NCBI GenBank assembly: GCA_900547965.1
Contig: URJE01000033.1
Span: 1 to 15,989, forward strand
Reading direction: 5' to 3'
DNA length: 15,989 bases
Source of the DNA: an uncultured Eggerthella sp.
GTDB taxonomy: Bacteria > Actinomycetota > Coriobacteriia > Coriobacteriales > Eggerthellaceae
The notes under the pieces are model-generated. The model searched no databases. It saw nothing but the letters and a program-made list of their open reading frames with translations, and was not told the DNA's origin. The translations under genes were made by a program, and so were the position numbers. Shown in pieces: positions 1 to 6,188 of this stretch (position 1 is its first letter; each line of letters starts with the position of its first letter).

Positions 1-675
1 GTGGGTTTCGTCACCCACATCAAGAACAAGACATGCATCCCCCAGTTGGGAATTGTGTGCGGTTTGGCTGGCGCCTGCACCAGCCCCTTGGGCGTGCACC
101 TGGCCAATATGTCGCCGGCATGGATGGTTATGCTGGCTGCGGCTATCATCATTGGCTTTTCGTCGTTCAAGATGTTCCGCAAGGCTGCGCGCATGCCGAA
201 GAACCCCGCTTCGGGCAAGGCCATGGGCGTCGATGTGGAAAAGGCCGCCGTTAAGGCTGCGGTCATCGAAGAAGACTTGGGCGAAGAAGAATTCAGACTT
301 ACGCGCAAGAATCTGCCTGTTGCCATCGGCATCGGTTTAACTGCCGGTCTGGCCTCGGGTTATGTGGGCGTGGGCGGTGGCTTCCTGATGGTGCCCCTGT
401 TCATCTCGGTGTTGGGCGTTATGATGCGCAAGGCGTCGGGTACGTCCTTGGTTGCCATCATGATCTTGGCCATTCCCGGCGTCGTCTATCAGGGCATGTT
501 GGGCAACATCGACTACCTTGCGGGTATCGCTATGGCGGTTGGCAGCATTCCCGGTGCGGTGATTGGCGCGAACCTTGTCCGTCGCGTTCCCGAGCGACAG
601 CTGCGCATTGCTTTCGGTGTGTTTTTGCTTATCAGCGCAGTAGTGCTTCTGGGCAACGAGGTAGCTGCACTGTAA
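1..675 (+). CDS. TSUP-family (TauE/SafE) membrane transporter, 5'-truncated
   Basis: This is the C-terminal part of an integral membrane transporter of the TSUP (TauE/SafE/YfcA) family, whose members export or import sulfite, sulfonates or other small organic anions. The family has two homologous halves. Here the second half is complete: it opens at about residues 108-130 with the glycine-rich motif GLASGYVGVGGG, followed by several hydrophobic helices and a short Arg-rich loop (RRVPERQLR) before the last helix. Only the tail of the first half is present (residues 1-60), joined by a charged cytoplasmic loop at about 65-100 (EEDLGEEEF). A GTG sits at base 1, but the missing first glycine motif shows that the real start lies upstream of the window. 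The substrate cannot be read from the sequence. A LytS/LytTR two-component pair follows 73 bases downstream and may sense the same compound or regulate this gene (inference). Confidence 0.85.
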   Translation: MGFVTHIKNKTCIPQLGIVCGLAGACTSPLGVHLANMSPAWMVMLAAAIIIGFSSFKMFRKAARMPKNPASGKAMGVDVEKAAVKAAVIEEDLGEEEFRLTRKNLPVAIGIGLTAGLASGYVGVGGGFLMVPLFISVLGVMMRKASGTSLVAIMILAIPGVVYQGMLGNIDYLAGIAMAVGSIPGAVIGANLVRRVPERQLRIAFGVFLLISAVVLLGNEVAAL

Positions 676-692
676 TATGCTATGGTCACATT

Positions 693-716
693 ACCTGCGA
701 CGTGTATGGCGCAGGT
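693..716. repeat. Perfect 7-bp inverted repeat between transporter and kinase genes
   Basis: ACCTGCG (693-699) and CGCAGGT (710-716) are perfect inverted repeats around a 10-base loop, extendable by G-U pairs. No T-run follows, so it does not look like an intrinsic terminator. It could be an mRNA processing or stability hairpin, or a binding site, between the transporter stop and the kinase ribosome binding site. Confidence 0.45.
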
Positions 717-748
717 GGAAGTAGCTCCCGTTTTCTGGAGGATCGTTC

Positions 749-2041
749 ATGGCCTACCCTCGCCACAACGTCACCATTGTTCTTGAAATTGCCTCGCTGT
801 GCATGGCGCTCATCTGCGGCTGCGTTTTGGGTTGGGCAATGTTCGGCCCCGAGAACAACTATCTGGTTCTTACCATTTCGGGCGCTTTGTTTACGGCGTT
901 CTTGCTGATTACCATCGCCCTGATCCTCGACCCCGACCGCATCCGTGCAAACCAGTCAATGTCGGTGTTGAACCTGGCAAGCGCAACACTGGAAGCCATG
1001 CAGGAAGGCTTTACGTCGGAAGCCGCCCAGAAGGTGTGCGAGATTCTGCTCCCTTCCACTTCGGCGTGCGCCGTTGCCATTACCGACCGCGAAGTGGTTT
1101 TGGGCTATGCCGGCGCTGGCAGGGAAGAACTGGGCGAATTGGGCGGGCATATCCGCACCGCCGGCACGAAGCGCACTGTGCAAGATGGCAAAACCCGCGT
1201 ATTACGCTCGCAACTCGAAGTGGGTTTGCCCGTTCCCATGAGTGCCATTCAGGCGGCCATCATCGTTCCCCTGAAAATGGGGTCTTCCATCCAAGGCACG
1301 CTGAAGTTCTACTATCCCAAGCCTTCGCGCATTTCCGAAACGCAGATTTCCGTTGCTGAAGGTTTCGGCCAGTTGCTTTCCACGCAGATTGCCGCCTTGC
1401 AGCTTGAAGAGCAGAAGAAGCTCGCCACCAGCATGGAGCTGAAGGCTCTGCAGAGCCAGATCAACCCGCATTTCCTGTTCAACATCATCAACACCATGGC
1501 ATCGCTGGTACGCACCGACCCCAACAAGGCTCGCGTTATGCTGCGCGAGTTTGCGGTGTTCTATCGTCAGACGCTCGAAAACAGCTCGGATCTTATCTCC
1601 CTTTCGCGCGAGGTTGAGCAAACGGTACGCTACCTTTCGCTCGAGCAGGCGCGTTTCGGCGAAGATCGCCTGGCGGTAGAGGTGGACATCGAAGAAGAAG
1701 TGCGCGCTATGCAGGTGCCCGCCTTTATGGTGCAGCCGTTGGTTGAGAATGCGGTAAAGCACGCCATGCCGGCGGAAGGCAAGCTCACCATTTCCATTTC
1801 TGGCACCCTCGATGGCGACGACGTGTACTTGCATGTAAACGACGACGGCATCGGCATGAAGGAAGAAGCCCTCAAGAACATCATGGCGCCGAAATCGGAA
1901 ACGGGCCTGGGCATTGCCGTGAAGAATATCAACGATCGTCTGCGCGGCTACTATGGCGAAAAGGCCTATATGGATATCAAGAGCGAGCTGGGCAAGGGCA
2001 CTTCCGTTGCCCTGTTCCTTCCCGATTGCGCGAATTTGTAA
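749..2041 (+). CDS. LytS/YehU-type sensor histidine kinase (2 TM, GAF, His_kinase, HATPase_c)
   Basis: This is a membrane sensor kinase of the LytS/BtsS (His_kinase PF06580) class, 430 residues. The ATG is preceded at 6 bases by GGAGGA (737-742). Two hydrophobic helices (about 8-32 and 38-60) form a short N-terminal membrane anchor with almost no external loop. Residues about 75-215 look like a GAF sensory domain, followed by a short coiled helix. The phospho-acceptor is H241 in the family motif QSQINPHFLFN. The ATP-binding domain has the N-box QPLVENAVKHA (N334), the G1 box DDGIGM (365-370) and the G2 box TGLGIAVKN (385 on). The GAF domain and lack of a large extracytoplasmic or 5TM-LYT sensor suggest a cytoplasmic or membrane-proximal signal. 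The LytTR regulator 97 bases downstream is the obvious phosphotransfer partner. The ligand is unknown. Confidence 0.92.
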   Translation: MAYPRHNVTIVLEIASLCMALICGCVLGWAMFGPENNYLVLTISGALFTAFLLITIALILDPDRIRANQSMSVLNLASATLEAMQEGFTSEAAQKVCEILLPSTSACAVAITDREVVLGYAGAGREELGELGGHIRTAGTKRTVQDGKTRVLRSQLEVGLPVPMSAIQAAIIVPLKMGSSIQGTLKFYYPKPSRISETQISVAEGFGQLLSTQIAALQLEEQKKLATSMELKALQSQINPHFLFNIINTMASLVRTDPNKARVMLREFAVFYRQTLENSSDLISLSREVEQTVRYLSLEQARFGEDRLAVEVDIEEEVRAMQVPAFMVQPLVENAVKHAMPAEGKLTISISGTLDGDDVYLHVNDDGIGMKEEALKNIMAPKSETGLGIAVKNINDRLRGYYGEKAYMDIKSELGKGTSVALFLPDCANL

Positions 2042-2096
2042 AGGCTTGCCTGGTAAGAGCTTTGTAGATAGATCGGCGCATATTCGGTAAGTGGTC

Positions 2097-2102
2097 TATA
2101 AT
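2097..2102 (+). promoter_or_regulatory. Candidate -10 box upstream of the response regulator
   Basis: A perfect TATAAT lies 37 bases before the regulator's TTG start, in the 97-base gap after the kinase gene. No good -35 hexamer is found at 16-18 bases, and it lacks the TG of an extended -10. The regulator may have its own start site besides being co-transcribed with the kinase. Confidence 0.35.
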
Positions 2103-2138
2103 AGGAATGATAAATTCACGAAACACGAGGAGGTTGCG

Positions 2139-2852
2139 TTGCTGAAGGCAATTATCGTTGATGACGAAGCGCCAGCGCGTTCCGAGTTGCGCTTCCTGCT
2201 AGGCGAGCTCAACCAGACTGAAGTTGTTGCCGAGGCCGCAAGCGTCCGCGAGGCTATCGAAAAGCTCAAGGAATACCCTTGCGACGTTATGTTCTTGGAT
2301 ATCAACATGCCCGAGGCTACCGGTATTCAGCTCGCAGAGGCTCTGCAGCATTTGAAGTACCCGCCTGCCGTGGTATTCGTTACTGCCTATAGCGAATTTG
2401 CTCTGGATGCGTTCAAAGTTAATGCTATCGATTACCTGGTTAAGCCTGTTGAAACCGAGCGTCTTTCCCATGCTCTTGCCCGTGTGCGCGAGCATGTGCT
2501 GCTTCATGCAAAGGCCCAGAAGGCTGAGCGCATTCCCGTTGAAAAGGGCGGCAAGAAGATCCTCATCAACATCGACGACATTCGCTATGTTATGGCGCGC
2601 GACGATTATGCATACCTGCAAACTGGCGTCGACCGTTTCTTCTCTACCGTAAGCTTGGCTCAGCTGGAAAAAACGCTCGATGGTCACGGATTCTTCCGCG
2701 TTCATCGCGGTTACCTGGTTAACCTTGCGCTGGTCAAGGAGGTTGAGCCTCAGTCGGGCGGCACCTTGCTTCTTACGCTCGATGGCGTAGACGAGAAGAT
2801 CCCTGTTTCCCGTCGCCGCGTGTCTTCCCTTAAGAAGGCGCTGGGCCTGTAA
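2139..2852 (+). CDS. LytTR-family response regulator
   Basis: This is a DNA-binding response regulator of the LytR/AlgR class, 237 residues. The receiver domain (1 to about 120) shows the acidic pair D8/D9, the phosphorylated D54 (FLDINMP), T82 and K102 (YLVKP). The C-terminal LytTR domain (about 135-237) carries the typical FFRVHRGYLVNL motif and a basic end, and would bind paired direct-repeat sites. The start is chosen as TTG at 2139 because GAGGAGG (2127-2133) lies 5 bases upstream and the protein then begins exactly at the receiver's first strand (MLKAIIVDDE). An in-frame extension back to 2091 would add 16 residues with no family match. It is partnered with the upstream kinase. Its target is unknown, and the TSUP transporter before the kinase is a candidate (inference). 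Confidence 0.92.
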   Translation: MLKAIIVDDEAPARSELRFLLGELNQTEVVAEAASVREAIEKLKEYPCDVMFLDINMPEATGIQLAEALQHLKYPPAVVFVTAYSEFALDAFKVNAIDYLVKPVETERLSHALARVREHVLLHAKAQKAERIPVEKGGKKILINIDDIRYVMARDDYAYLQTGVDRFFSTVSLAQLEKTLDGHGFFRVHRGYLVNLALVKEVEPQSGGTLLLTLDGVDEKIPVSRRRVSSLKKALGL

Positions 2853-2958
2853 GCGCGCTTTGCGCTTGGCGCTTGCCTGGAAGGGCGCCTCTGCGCATGG
2901 CGGCAATTAGTCCGCGTTGCTGAAGCGCCGAAAGCCTGAAGCAGAGCGCGACTTTCGC
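2837..2958. repeat. Degenerate repeat echoing the 3' end of the response regulator gene
   Basis: The last 16 bases of the regulator gene plus what follows (2837-2865, including the stop codon) are repeated imperfectly at 2868-2896 and more loosely at 2925-2958. Shared core pieces are GGCGCT, GCCTG, an AAG and a closing GCGC/TCGC. The first two units are 31 bases apart. The same kind of gene-end echo occurs after two other genes in this window. The rest of the 527-base gap (2853-3379) holds a terminator and a second tandem repeat but no convincing gene. Confidence 0.5.
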
Positions 2959-3023
2959 AGTGCGGCACCAATCACAGGTTGCGACCCGTCCAGGGCGGTG
3001 CCATGTCATAGCTTCAACTAGTT

Positions 3024-3051
3024 GGGTCGGCTTCAAGCCGGCCCTTCTTTT
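3024..3051 (+). terminator. Intrinsic terminator after the two-component operon
   Basis: GGGTCGGC (3024-3031), loop TTCAA, GCCGGCCC (3037-3044, one G-U pair) and TTCTTTT form a classical rho-independent terminator, extendable inward by T-A pairs. It lies 170 bases after the regulator stop. CGACCC at 2982-2987 can pair with GGGTCG at 3024-3029, which would break the terminator stem; this makes an attenuator possible but unproven. Confidence 0.75.
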
Positions 3052-3070
3052 GTTTCATCGGCCTCCGCCG

Positions 3071-3134
3071 ACGTTGGCCGATGCCCCTTTCCGACTTCGC
3101 CGACATCGGCCGACGCCTCTTTCCGACTTCGTCC
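3071..3134. repeat. 32-bp imperfect tandem repeat
   Basis: Two 32-base units (3071-3102 and 3103-3134) share GGCCGA and CTTTCCGACTTCG at equal positions. A partial third unit resembling the start lies at 3056-3070 (TCATCGGCC). No reading frame with coding character is supported here. It sits between the terminator at 3024 and the phosphatase gene. Confidence 0.6.
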
Positions 3135-3379
3135 GAGCGTTTCCCGAAGGGTTCCTTGCTGATATGCGGAGGCGGGCTGGCTGCCCTCCTTGTGGAAGCG
3201 CCCTAGCGCCTGCCGTGTCGCTAGGCAGAGCATCGGGTTTCCATCCAGCCTCGGGAAAGTGACCCCTCGGCGGCGCGAAGTGCGTGATGTTTGCTTTACC
3301 GTTTTACTCATGGCTTTGTGAATGGTAATGTGCAGTCTTGCCTCTGGATGTAGATTGTTTTGAAAGAAGATAATTCGTC

Positions 3380-4078
3380 ATGTCCGATACCTTTATCTCC
3401 CTGAATCCCAAGCGCGATGTGGCGCTGTTCGATTTGGATGGCACGGTGCTCGACACCTATGCTCCGATTTTGGAAAGCATGCGTTACGCCACCAAGACGG
3501 TGTTCGGGGAAGCGCTGCCCGACAGCAAACTTGTTTCCATGGTTGGGCAGCCTCTGGTAACCCAAATGCAGGCGTTTGCCGCCGAACGCGGTTGTGGTCC
3601 TGAGGTTGCCGACGAACTGACGCGCGTCTATCGCGAATACAACGAGCGCGATTTGGACGAAAAGTCCTTCCCGTTCCCAGGCATTCCGGAGGCGATTGCC
3701 TCTTTGAAGAATGCGGGCTTTACGGTGGGCGTGGTTACATCGAAGCGTGCCGCCTTGGCCACGAAGAGTTTGAAGGCTCATGGGCTGTTTGACGCGTTTG
3801 CCTGCGTGAACGGCGCCGAAGACAGCACCGCTCACAAGCCTGATCCCGATCCGTTGCTGACTGCGGCGAAGAAACTCGGTGTTTCGCCTGATAGATGTGT
3901 ATATGTGGGCGACAGCCCCTACGACCTGCAGGCCGCTCATGCCGCGAACATGCCAAGCGTGGGCGTTACCTGGGGCAAGTTCTTCGGGCGCGATATATTG
4001 CTCGAGCAGATGCCCAGCGTGCTTATAGCTAGCCCCGAAGAGCTTGTTGGCGCGGTTGAGTTTGCCGCAATCCATTAA
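3380..4078 (+). CDS. HAD-superfamily phosphatase, Gph/PpaX-like
   Basis: This is a HAD hydrolase of the phosphoglycolate-phosphatase/pyrophosphatase (Gph/PpaX) group, 232 residues, a normal length. Catalytic motif I is FDLDGTVLDT (nucleophile D18, acid/base D20). A helical cap lies at about 30-95. Motif II is the threonine/serine of VVTSKR, motif III the lysine of HKPDPDP, and motif IV the metal-binding YVGDSPYD. It likely removes phosphate from a small soluble substrate such as 2-phosphoglycolate, but substrate assignment within this family from sequence is unreliable. The start ATG has only a weak purine-rich stretch (GAAAGAAGA) upstream. The gene stands alone, between a terminator at 3024 and one at 4239. 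Its last 40 bases are echoed in the DNA that follows. Confidence 0.88.
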   Translation: MSDTFISLNPKRDVALFDLDGTVLDTYAPILESMRYATKTVFGEALPDSKLVSMVGQPLVTQMQAFAAERGCGPEVADELTRVYREYNERDLDEKSFPFPGIPEAIASLKNAGFTVGVVTSKRAALATKSLKAHGLFDAFACVNGAEDSTAHKPDPDPLLTAAKKLGVSPDRCVYVGDSPYDLQAAHAANMPSVGVTWGKFFGRDILLEQMPSVLIASPEELVGAVEFAAIH

Positions 4079-4236
4079 AGAATCGGTCAGCACGATTGAA
4101 CCTGCTGTCGCCGCAGTAATAGCGGGGCGGCGCGGCTGGGTTTGCTGCCGTCTGTAGAAGAGCCTGTTGGCGCGGCTGAGTTTGCCGCCGTCAAGGACCC
4201 GATCGACACGATTGGATCTGCCAAAGTCCGCTAAAG
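4037..4236. repeat. Decaying tandem copies of the phosphatase gene's 3' end
   Basis: The gene's last codons (4037-4072) are repeated at 4157-4192 with 32 of 36 bases identical by eye, both starting GAAGAGC. The following CACGATTG (4091) recurs at 4207. An extra partial copy of the middle (GGCGCGGCTG) lies at 4129-4152, 40 bases before the second full unit. The end of the gene plus stop (AATCCATTAAAG) is echoed again at 4225-4236 as AGTCCGCTAAAG. The copies lie outside any gene and run up to the terminator. Confidence 0.8.
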
Positions 4237-4238
4237 TG

Positions 4239-4272
4239 AAAGCCGGGAGAGCCATCTCTTCCGGCTTTTGTT
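4239..4272 (+). terminator. Intrinsic terminator downstream of the phosphatase
   Basis: A 13-bp stem, AAAGCCGGGAGAG (4239-4251) with CTCTTCCGGCTTT (4256-4268), has one G-U pair, closes on a CCAT loop and runs into TTTTGTT. It ends the phosphatase transcript and separates it from the next gene. Confidence 0.88.
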
Positions 4273-4373
4273 GTATTGTGGCGCTAAGGTCGTACGCAAA
4301 GGGGCTAGCGGTGTTGGCCCCCTCTTGAGCAGACGATCAGGTGATGCTTTGCCATGTAGAAAAGGGGATTGCT

Positions 4374-4766
4374 ATGGCATTTTGTACAGATGCGGTTTGC
4401 GCAGGCGAAGGGGCGTTCGCCCTCGAAGCCGTGGTCACGGTAACTCCGCGCGGTATCGTGGTGTACGCTTGCACGCCCGCCTTCGCTCACGTGGGCGCTA
4501 CAGCTCAGGCCATCCCACGTCCAGAGCCCGGGCGTACGGCAACGGTAAGCTTGCTTGCCGTTCCTTGTCATAGGGATGAAATTCCTGCCCATGATATTGC
4601 TGCTGCTTTGGCAACGAAGTTCGCCATGCCCTGCTCTGCCAGCACGGGCTATCACGTGGAAAACGCCTCTCCCGCTGATTTGCAGAAGATGCTCGAGGTG
4701 AACCAGCAACTCATCGGAGCGCTCGAAGAGCGCGTTGCGGCAATGCTCGCCAGTTTGGGCGAATAG
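4374..4766 (+). CDS. Small protein resembling the LpdD prenylated-flavin chaperone family
   Basis: This is a 130-residue soluble protein. ATG 4374 is chosen because AAGGGG (4362-4367) precedes it at 6 bases; an in-frame GTG at 4341 would add 11 residues with no ribosome site. Three conserved-looking stretches, HVGATAQAIPRP (39-50), VPCHRDE (63-69) and GYHVENAS (92-99), plus a C-terminal helix, match what I remember of the LpdD/PAC_BAC family. That family includes the small subunit of Lactobacillus gallate decarboxylase and is thought to help load or protect prenylated FMN on UbiD-type decarboxylases. No ubiD or ubiX lies in this window, so here it would act on an enzyme encoded elsewhere. The assignment rests on motif memory only; if wrong, it is a conserved hypothetical protein. 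It follows a terminator, so it should have its own promoter, which I could not define. Confidence 0.55.
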   Translation: MAFCTDAVCAGEGAFALEAVVTVTPRGIVVYACTPAFAHVGATAQAIPRPEPGRTATVSLLAVPCHRDEIPAHDIAAALATKFAMPCSASTGYHVENASPADLQKMLEVNQQLIGALEERVAAMLASLGE

Positions 4767-5035
4767 CCGCTGCCCGCGTTGGCGTATTGCGTCGAGTGAG
4801 CCCCGACCCCTCGCGGCCAACTGTCACCCGCTTCCATCGCGCCCAGGCGACGACGTGCCAGCTTGCGATCGCCACCGATCCCGCCAGCGTCGCGTCCCCA
4901 CACCGCCATTCCCGCCAGCCCATCCCGTCGGCGCCGCTACCTGCCGTGTTGCTCGCCCCAGCGGCGTCACCCACCGCGCCGCCCCATAAAACCTCGCACC
5001 CCTTCCTTGCATTGCGGCGGACCTGGGGCCTATCT

Positions 5036-5315
5036 GGCAAGAATCGCGCCGTATGCGTTCCCTTTTCGCCGAATGCGCGCAATAAGCCCCTTTGCTGGCA
5101 GCATTTTCGCCCCATGCATGCTTTTTGGGGTAAAAATGGCAACATCTTCGCCCCATGTGTCCATTTCCAGGTGCAATCGAGTGGTTTTGGATGCATGGCG
5201 CGGGAATCTTGCCATCAAGGGCAGTTTTTCGCGCCGAGGGGCCTGAGATCATGCATAGTGTGAAGATGTTGCCAGCGCTGCTCATGCATGGTGTGAAGAT
5301 GTTGCCAGCGCTGCT
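5036..5315. repeat. Cluster of about eight copies of a 24-bp repeat in both orientations
   Basis: The unit reads CATGCATGG, a short variable part, then AAGATGTTGCC. Forward copies: 5191-5213 (degenerate), 5250-5273 and 5283-5306. Reverse-complement copies: 5097-5120 and 5138-5161 (good), 5036-5056 and 5220-5239 (degenerate), and perhaps 5058-5081. Reverse copies cluster on the left, 39-41 bases apart, and forward copies on the right. Read as codons from its ATG, the unit gives Met-His-Gly-Ala/Val-Lys-Met-Leu-Pro in either orientation, and several differences between copies are synonymous. Whether it is a decayed peptide repeat, a palindromic-type extragenic element or a protein-binding array cannot be told from the sequence. 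Confidence 0.75.
5250..5315. repeat. 33-bp perfect-period tandem duplication within the repeat cluster
   Basis: Two adjacent 33-base units (5250-5282 and 5283-5315) differ at a single base (A5257 versus G5290). They extend the 24-bp repeat by AGCGCTGCT. The near-identity suggests a recent duplication compared with the other, more diverged copies. Confidence 0.9.
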
Positions 5316-5654
5316 TGGCCTCTTCGTGACAGCGGCCTGTAGTTTGGTCGAACGGGCTTTGTGCCCTATCGCCCAGACCTGGCTTGCTCGACGCATGAGT
5401 GCGCCTCTGCGATTCTGGTCGCGCTCACCGCCATCGCATCCCTCCAGCTTGCGATCGCTATCGTGCCTCGCCAGACTCGCGCCCAGGCGACTTCGCGCCC
5501 TGGCGATGCCGTCCGCACCCGCCATCGCGCCCTGTCGGCCATGCGGTCGCCGCCGATCGCGCCCCGCCACCCCGCGCCCCGTCGCCACCCGCTGCACCTC
5601 GTCCTGCCGCGCGGGCCCCGCTGCAGTTCCGGCAATTCCCGCGAAATGGTGCGG

Positions 5655-5663
5655 TGATACAAT
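5655..5663 (+). promoter_or_regulatory. Extended -10 promoter for the purE-iorAB operon
   Basis: TGATACAAT matches an extended -10 element (TGn plus TACAAT), 38 bases before the purE start. The -35 region is poor, which is common with extended -10 promoters. It is the best promoter candidate before purE. Confidence 0.5.
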
Positions 5664-5700
5664 TGCCCATACAAGAAAACTTCGTTTCTAAGGACAAGCA

Positions 5701-6174
5701 ATGAGCTCTATTTTTGGCGACAAGCCCGTAGTGGGTATCATCATGGGATCCGAGTCCGACATGCCTACGATGGAAGCATGCATGAAGCAGCTTGAGGAAC
5801 TTGACGTTCCCTACGAGGTGAAGGTGGCAAGTGCGCATCGCAAGCCCGCAGAAGTGCACGAATGGGCATCTTCCGCGGTAGAGCGTGGCATTCGCGTCAT
5901 CATCGCCGCTGCTGGCAAGGCTGCTCACCTCGGTGGCGTTGTTGCCGCCTATACGCCGCTCCCTGTTATTGCCGTTCCTATGAAGACCAGCGATTTGGGC
6001 GGTTTGGATTCGCTGCTTTCCATGGTCCAGATGCCCAGTGGCGTGCCCGTTGCGACGGTCGCCATCAACGGCGCAAAGAATGCCGGCATCCTGGCTGTTC
6101 AGATGCTCGGCACTGGCAACGATGAAGCACGCGCCAAAATTGAAAAGCTCAAAGCCGACATGGCCGAGGCGTAA
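5701..6174 (+). CDS. purE: N5-carboxyaminoimidazole ribonucleotide mutase (PurE, class I)
   Basis: PurE converts N5-carboxyaminoimidazole ribonucleotide to 4-carboxy-5-aminoimidazole ribonucleotide in de novo purine synthesis. The 157-residue length and motifs fit class I bacterial PurE: GSESDMPTM near the N-terminus, the catalytic-histidine region ASAHRKP, AGKAAHLGG (family usually HLPG), VPMKTSDLGGLDSL and VQMPSGVPVATVAI. The second motif thus has glycine where proline is common. AGGA (5691-5694) sits 6 bases before ATG. No purK follows. Instead iorA begins 14 bases after the stop, with its ribosome site overlapping the purE stop, so purE heads a three-gene operon of unrelated pathway. It is cytosolic and forms an octamer in characterised members. 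Confidence 0.95.
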   Translation: MSSIFGDKPVVGIIMGSESDMPTMEACMKQLEELDVPYEVKVASAHRKPAEVHEWASSAVERGIRVIIAAAGKAAHLGGVVAAYTPLPVIAVPMKTSDLGGLDSLLSMVQMPSGVPVATVAINGAKNAGILAVQMLGTGNDEARAKIEKLKADMAEA

Positions 6175-6188
6175 AAGGAATCAACTTA

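Larger units (their letters stand above)
4767..5700. other. 934-base gene-free GC-rich region with several repeat types
   Basis: No reading frame here, on either strand, has a ribosome site or a recognisable protein; the long open frames are C-rich composition effects (Pro/Arg/Ala-rich translations). The outer parts share two 15-base words in swapped order: TCGCGCCCAGGCGAC at 4837 and 5477, and CCAGCTTGCGATCGC at 4858 and 5444. The first word recurs almost at once as TCGCGCCCTGGCGAT (5493-5507). The central part (5036-5315) is a cluster of another repeat, described separately. The end (from about 5650) holds the purE promoter. Confidence 0.6.

Noticed and set aside
2991..3004. T-box-like sequence AGGGCGGTGCCATG before a terminator
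   Set aside because: Four of 14 positions differ from the T-box consensus AGGGTGGNACCGCG, no specifier stem was seen, and no synthetase or amino acid gene follows.
2960..3262. 100-codon open frame in the gap before the phosphatase
   Set aside because: It spans a strong terminator and a tandem repeat, has no ribosome site and gives a Pro/Arg-rich translation with no family character.
3308..4255. Long minus-strand open frame opposite the phosphatase
   Set aside because: It is a shadow of the real gene with no ribosome site; its internal repeats only mirror the gene-end repeats of the + strand.
5036..5315. CRISPR array
   Set aside because: Copies occur in both orientations with irregular spacing and variable sequence, and no cas genes are present.
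4824..5597. Long minus-strand open frame (257 codons), and several + strand frames, in the gene-free region
   Set aside because: They cross repeats in both orientations, are Arg/Pro/Ala-rich through GC skew, lack ribosome sites and show no recognisable domain.
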